DNA of 49,608 bases from positions 1-49,608 of the forward strand of contig DATAPH010000032.1 in the NCBI GenBank assembly GCA_036265325.1, written 5' to 3'. This stretch comes from AC-51 sp036265325. GTDB taxonomy: Bacteria; Actinomycetota; UBA4738; HRBIN12. This document shows, piece by piece, positions 49,028 to 49,608 of the stretch. Position 1 is the first letter of the stretch, and every line of letters begins with the position of its first letter. Made by a program: the position numbers and the translations under genes. Below the pieces are notes generated by a model. That model saw nothing but the letters and a program-made list of their open reading frames with translations, did not search any database and had not been told where the DNA came from.

Positions 49028-49222
49028 TTAGATGGCTTCGGTGTACCGCTTGCTCAGGTACTCGTCGACGTCGTCCTCGCGGAGTCGATAGCTGCGGCCG
49101 ACACGAAGGGCTTTCAACTGGCCCTCCTTGATCAGCCGGTAGACGGTCATCCTCGAAACACGCAGGAGGTCAGCGACCTCGTTCACGGTCAACAGCCGGG
49201 CTTGGGTGAAACGTGTGCTCAT
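49028..49222 (-). CDS. Excisionase/BldC-like helix-turn-helix protein
   Basis: A 64-residue winged-HTH of the MerR/excisionase family: LTVNEVADLLRVSRMTVYRL (HTH), then KALRVGRSYRLREDDVDEYL (wing). Such small proteins act as DNA-binding regulators in Actinomycetota rather than phage excisionases; nothing phage-like surrounds it. The ATG at 49222 sets the start. Gene order relative to the bS22-like gene resembles Rv0500A-Rv0500B. The upstream gap to the next gene is 52 bases. Confidence 0.88.
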   Translation of the reverse strand: MSTRFTQARLLTVNEVADLLRVSRMTVYRLIKEGQLKALRVGRSYRLREDDVDEYLSKRYTEAI

Positions 49223-49274
49223 GTGTGGCGCGATGGTAGGTGCTGGCGTGTGACGGCGTCTAGCCCCGAGTCCA

Positions 49275-49608
49275 TCAGCCCAGGTCAGGCACCACGAGCG
49301 CGAGGAAGACCGGCCAGTAGTCGTTGGGGTCGACGTGATCGTCGAAGACGAGGACGTGGTCGAGCCGGCCCTGGTCCTGGGCGATGAGGAGCGCCGGATC
49401 GTTGACGTCCGCGATCGCGATCGTGTCGACGCCGGCCTCGACCGAGGCGCCTGCGAACCCGTGGTCGGCGAAGACGAGGCCCGGGCGCTCGGCCTCGAGG
49501 ATCCGATGCATCGCATAGGGCCTGTGGGTGTGCCGCGGCTCGCGCGTGTCGGACATCATCGCCACCCGGTCCCAGTACACGACCTCCCAATCGTGGTCGA
49601 GGCGGGGC
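49275..49608 (-). CDS. Unidentified protein, C-terminal part (truncated by window edge)
   Basis: The frame stays open to the right edge, giving at least 110 residues of C-terminal sequence, starting RLDHDWEVVYWDRVAMMSD and ending PVFLALVVPDLG. A RILEAERPGLVFADHGFAGASVEAG stretch and alternating Asp-Val pairs are seen, without a family motif I can name. It reads in the direction of the HTH gene and may share its operon. A start codon lies outside the window. Confidence 0.6.
   Translation of the reverse strand, partial: PRLDHDWEVVYWDRVAMMSDTREPRHTHRPYAMHRILEAERPGLVFADHGFAGASVEAGVDTIAIADVNDPALLIAQDQGRLDHVLVFDDHVDPNDYWPVFLALVVPDLG

Noticed and set aside
49028..49222. Phage excisionase as a sign of a mobile element
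   Set aside because: No integrase, attachment repeat or phage gene is nearby, and small HTH proteins of this family are normal actinobacterial regulators.

Overview
The window is a high-GC, gene-dense chromosomal segment from an actinomycete-type bacterium, probably a deep-branching, aerobic, menaquinone-using Actinomycetota lineage. Four things point there: strong GC bias with many GTG starts, a Rex repressor with a matching operator, an ECF sigma/RskA-type anti-sigma pair, and a block (isomerase, BldC/excisionase-like HTH, 33-residue basic ribosomal protein) that recalls the Rv0498-Rv0500B neighbourhood of Mycobacterium tuberculosis. The cytochrome bc genes do not look like the usual diheme QcrC-type actinobacterial set, which argues against the well-known mycobacterial/streptomycete orders. 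I see no rRNA, tRNA, CRISPR or mobile element, and no stretch over 300 bases lacks a gene; the longest gap is 178 bases (38251-38428).

Layout. (1) 1-24709, minus strand: one very long, tightly packed transcription unit running right to left. It starts with a menaquinone-reductase/geranylgeranyl-reductase-like flavoprotein (menJ-like) and continues with a complete 14-gene complex I set (nuoA to nuoN), a long-chain polyprenyl diphosphate synthase, and a second complex I set. The second set has only A, B, C, H, I, J, K, L, M and N, with no nuoD, E, F or G; its nuoN runs off the left edge. A perfect Rex operator sits in front of the unit at 24743-24768. (2) 24805-26115, minus: a PPOX-type flavin/F420 protein and a second polyprenyl synthase. 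(3) 26183-27988, plus: a heme A synthase/heme O synthase fusion. (4) 27940-38250, minus: cytochrome c maturation (ccdA, resB, ccsB), caa3 oxidase (ctaC, D, E, F), ctaG, a membrane-anchored triple cupredoxin and a TlpA-like thioredoxin lipoprotein. (5) 38429-43214, plus: a bc/b6f-like complex with a dicluster ferredoxin, split cytochrome b, a two-helix Rieske protein, monoheme cytochrome c and three unrecognised small membrane proteins. (6) 43198-49608: rex, a glutaredoxin-like protein, sigma/anti-sigma genes, a 7-helix membrane protein, a TIM-barrel isomerase, an alpha/beta hydrolase lipoprotein, a bS22-like ribosomal protein, a Clp1-like P-loop kinase, an HTH protein and an unidentified truncated gene.

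Together the genes encode most of an aerobic electron-transport chain: NADH entry (complex I), menaquinone tail synthesis and saturation, a quinol-oxidising bc complex, caa3 oxidase with its heme A, heme c and copper accessory functions, and the NADH/NAD+-sensing repressor likely to control complex I. The most unusual elements are the nuoD-less second complex I cluster translationally coupled to a quinone-tail synthase, the ferredoxin-containing bc operon, and the triple cupredoxin.
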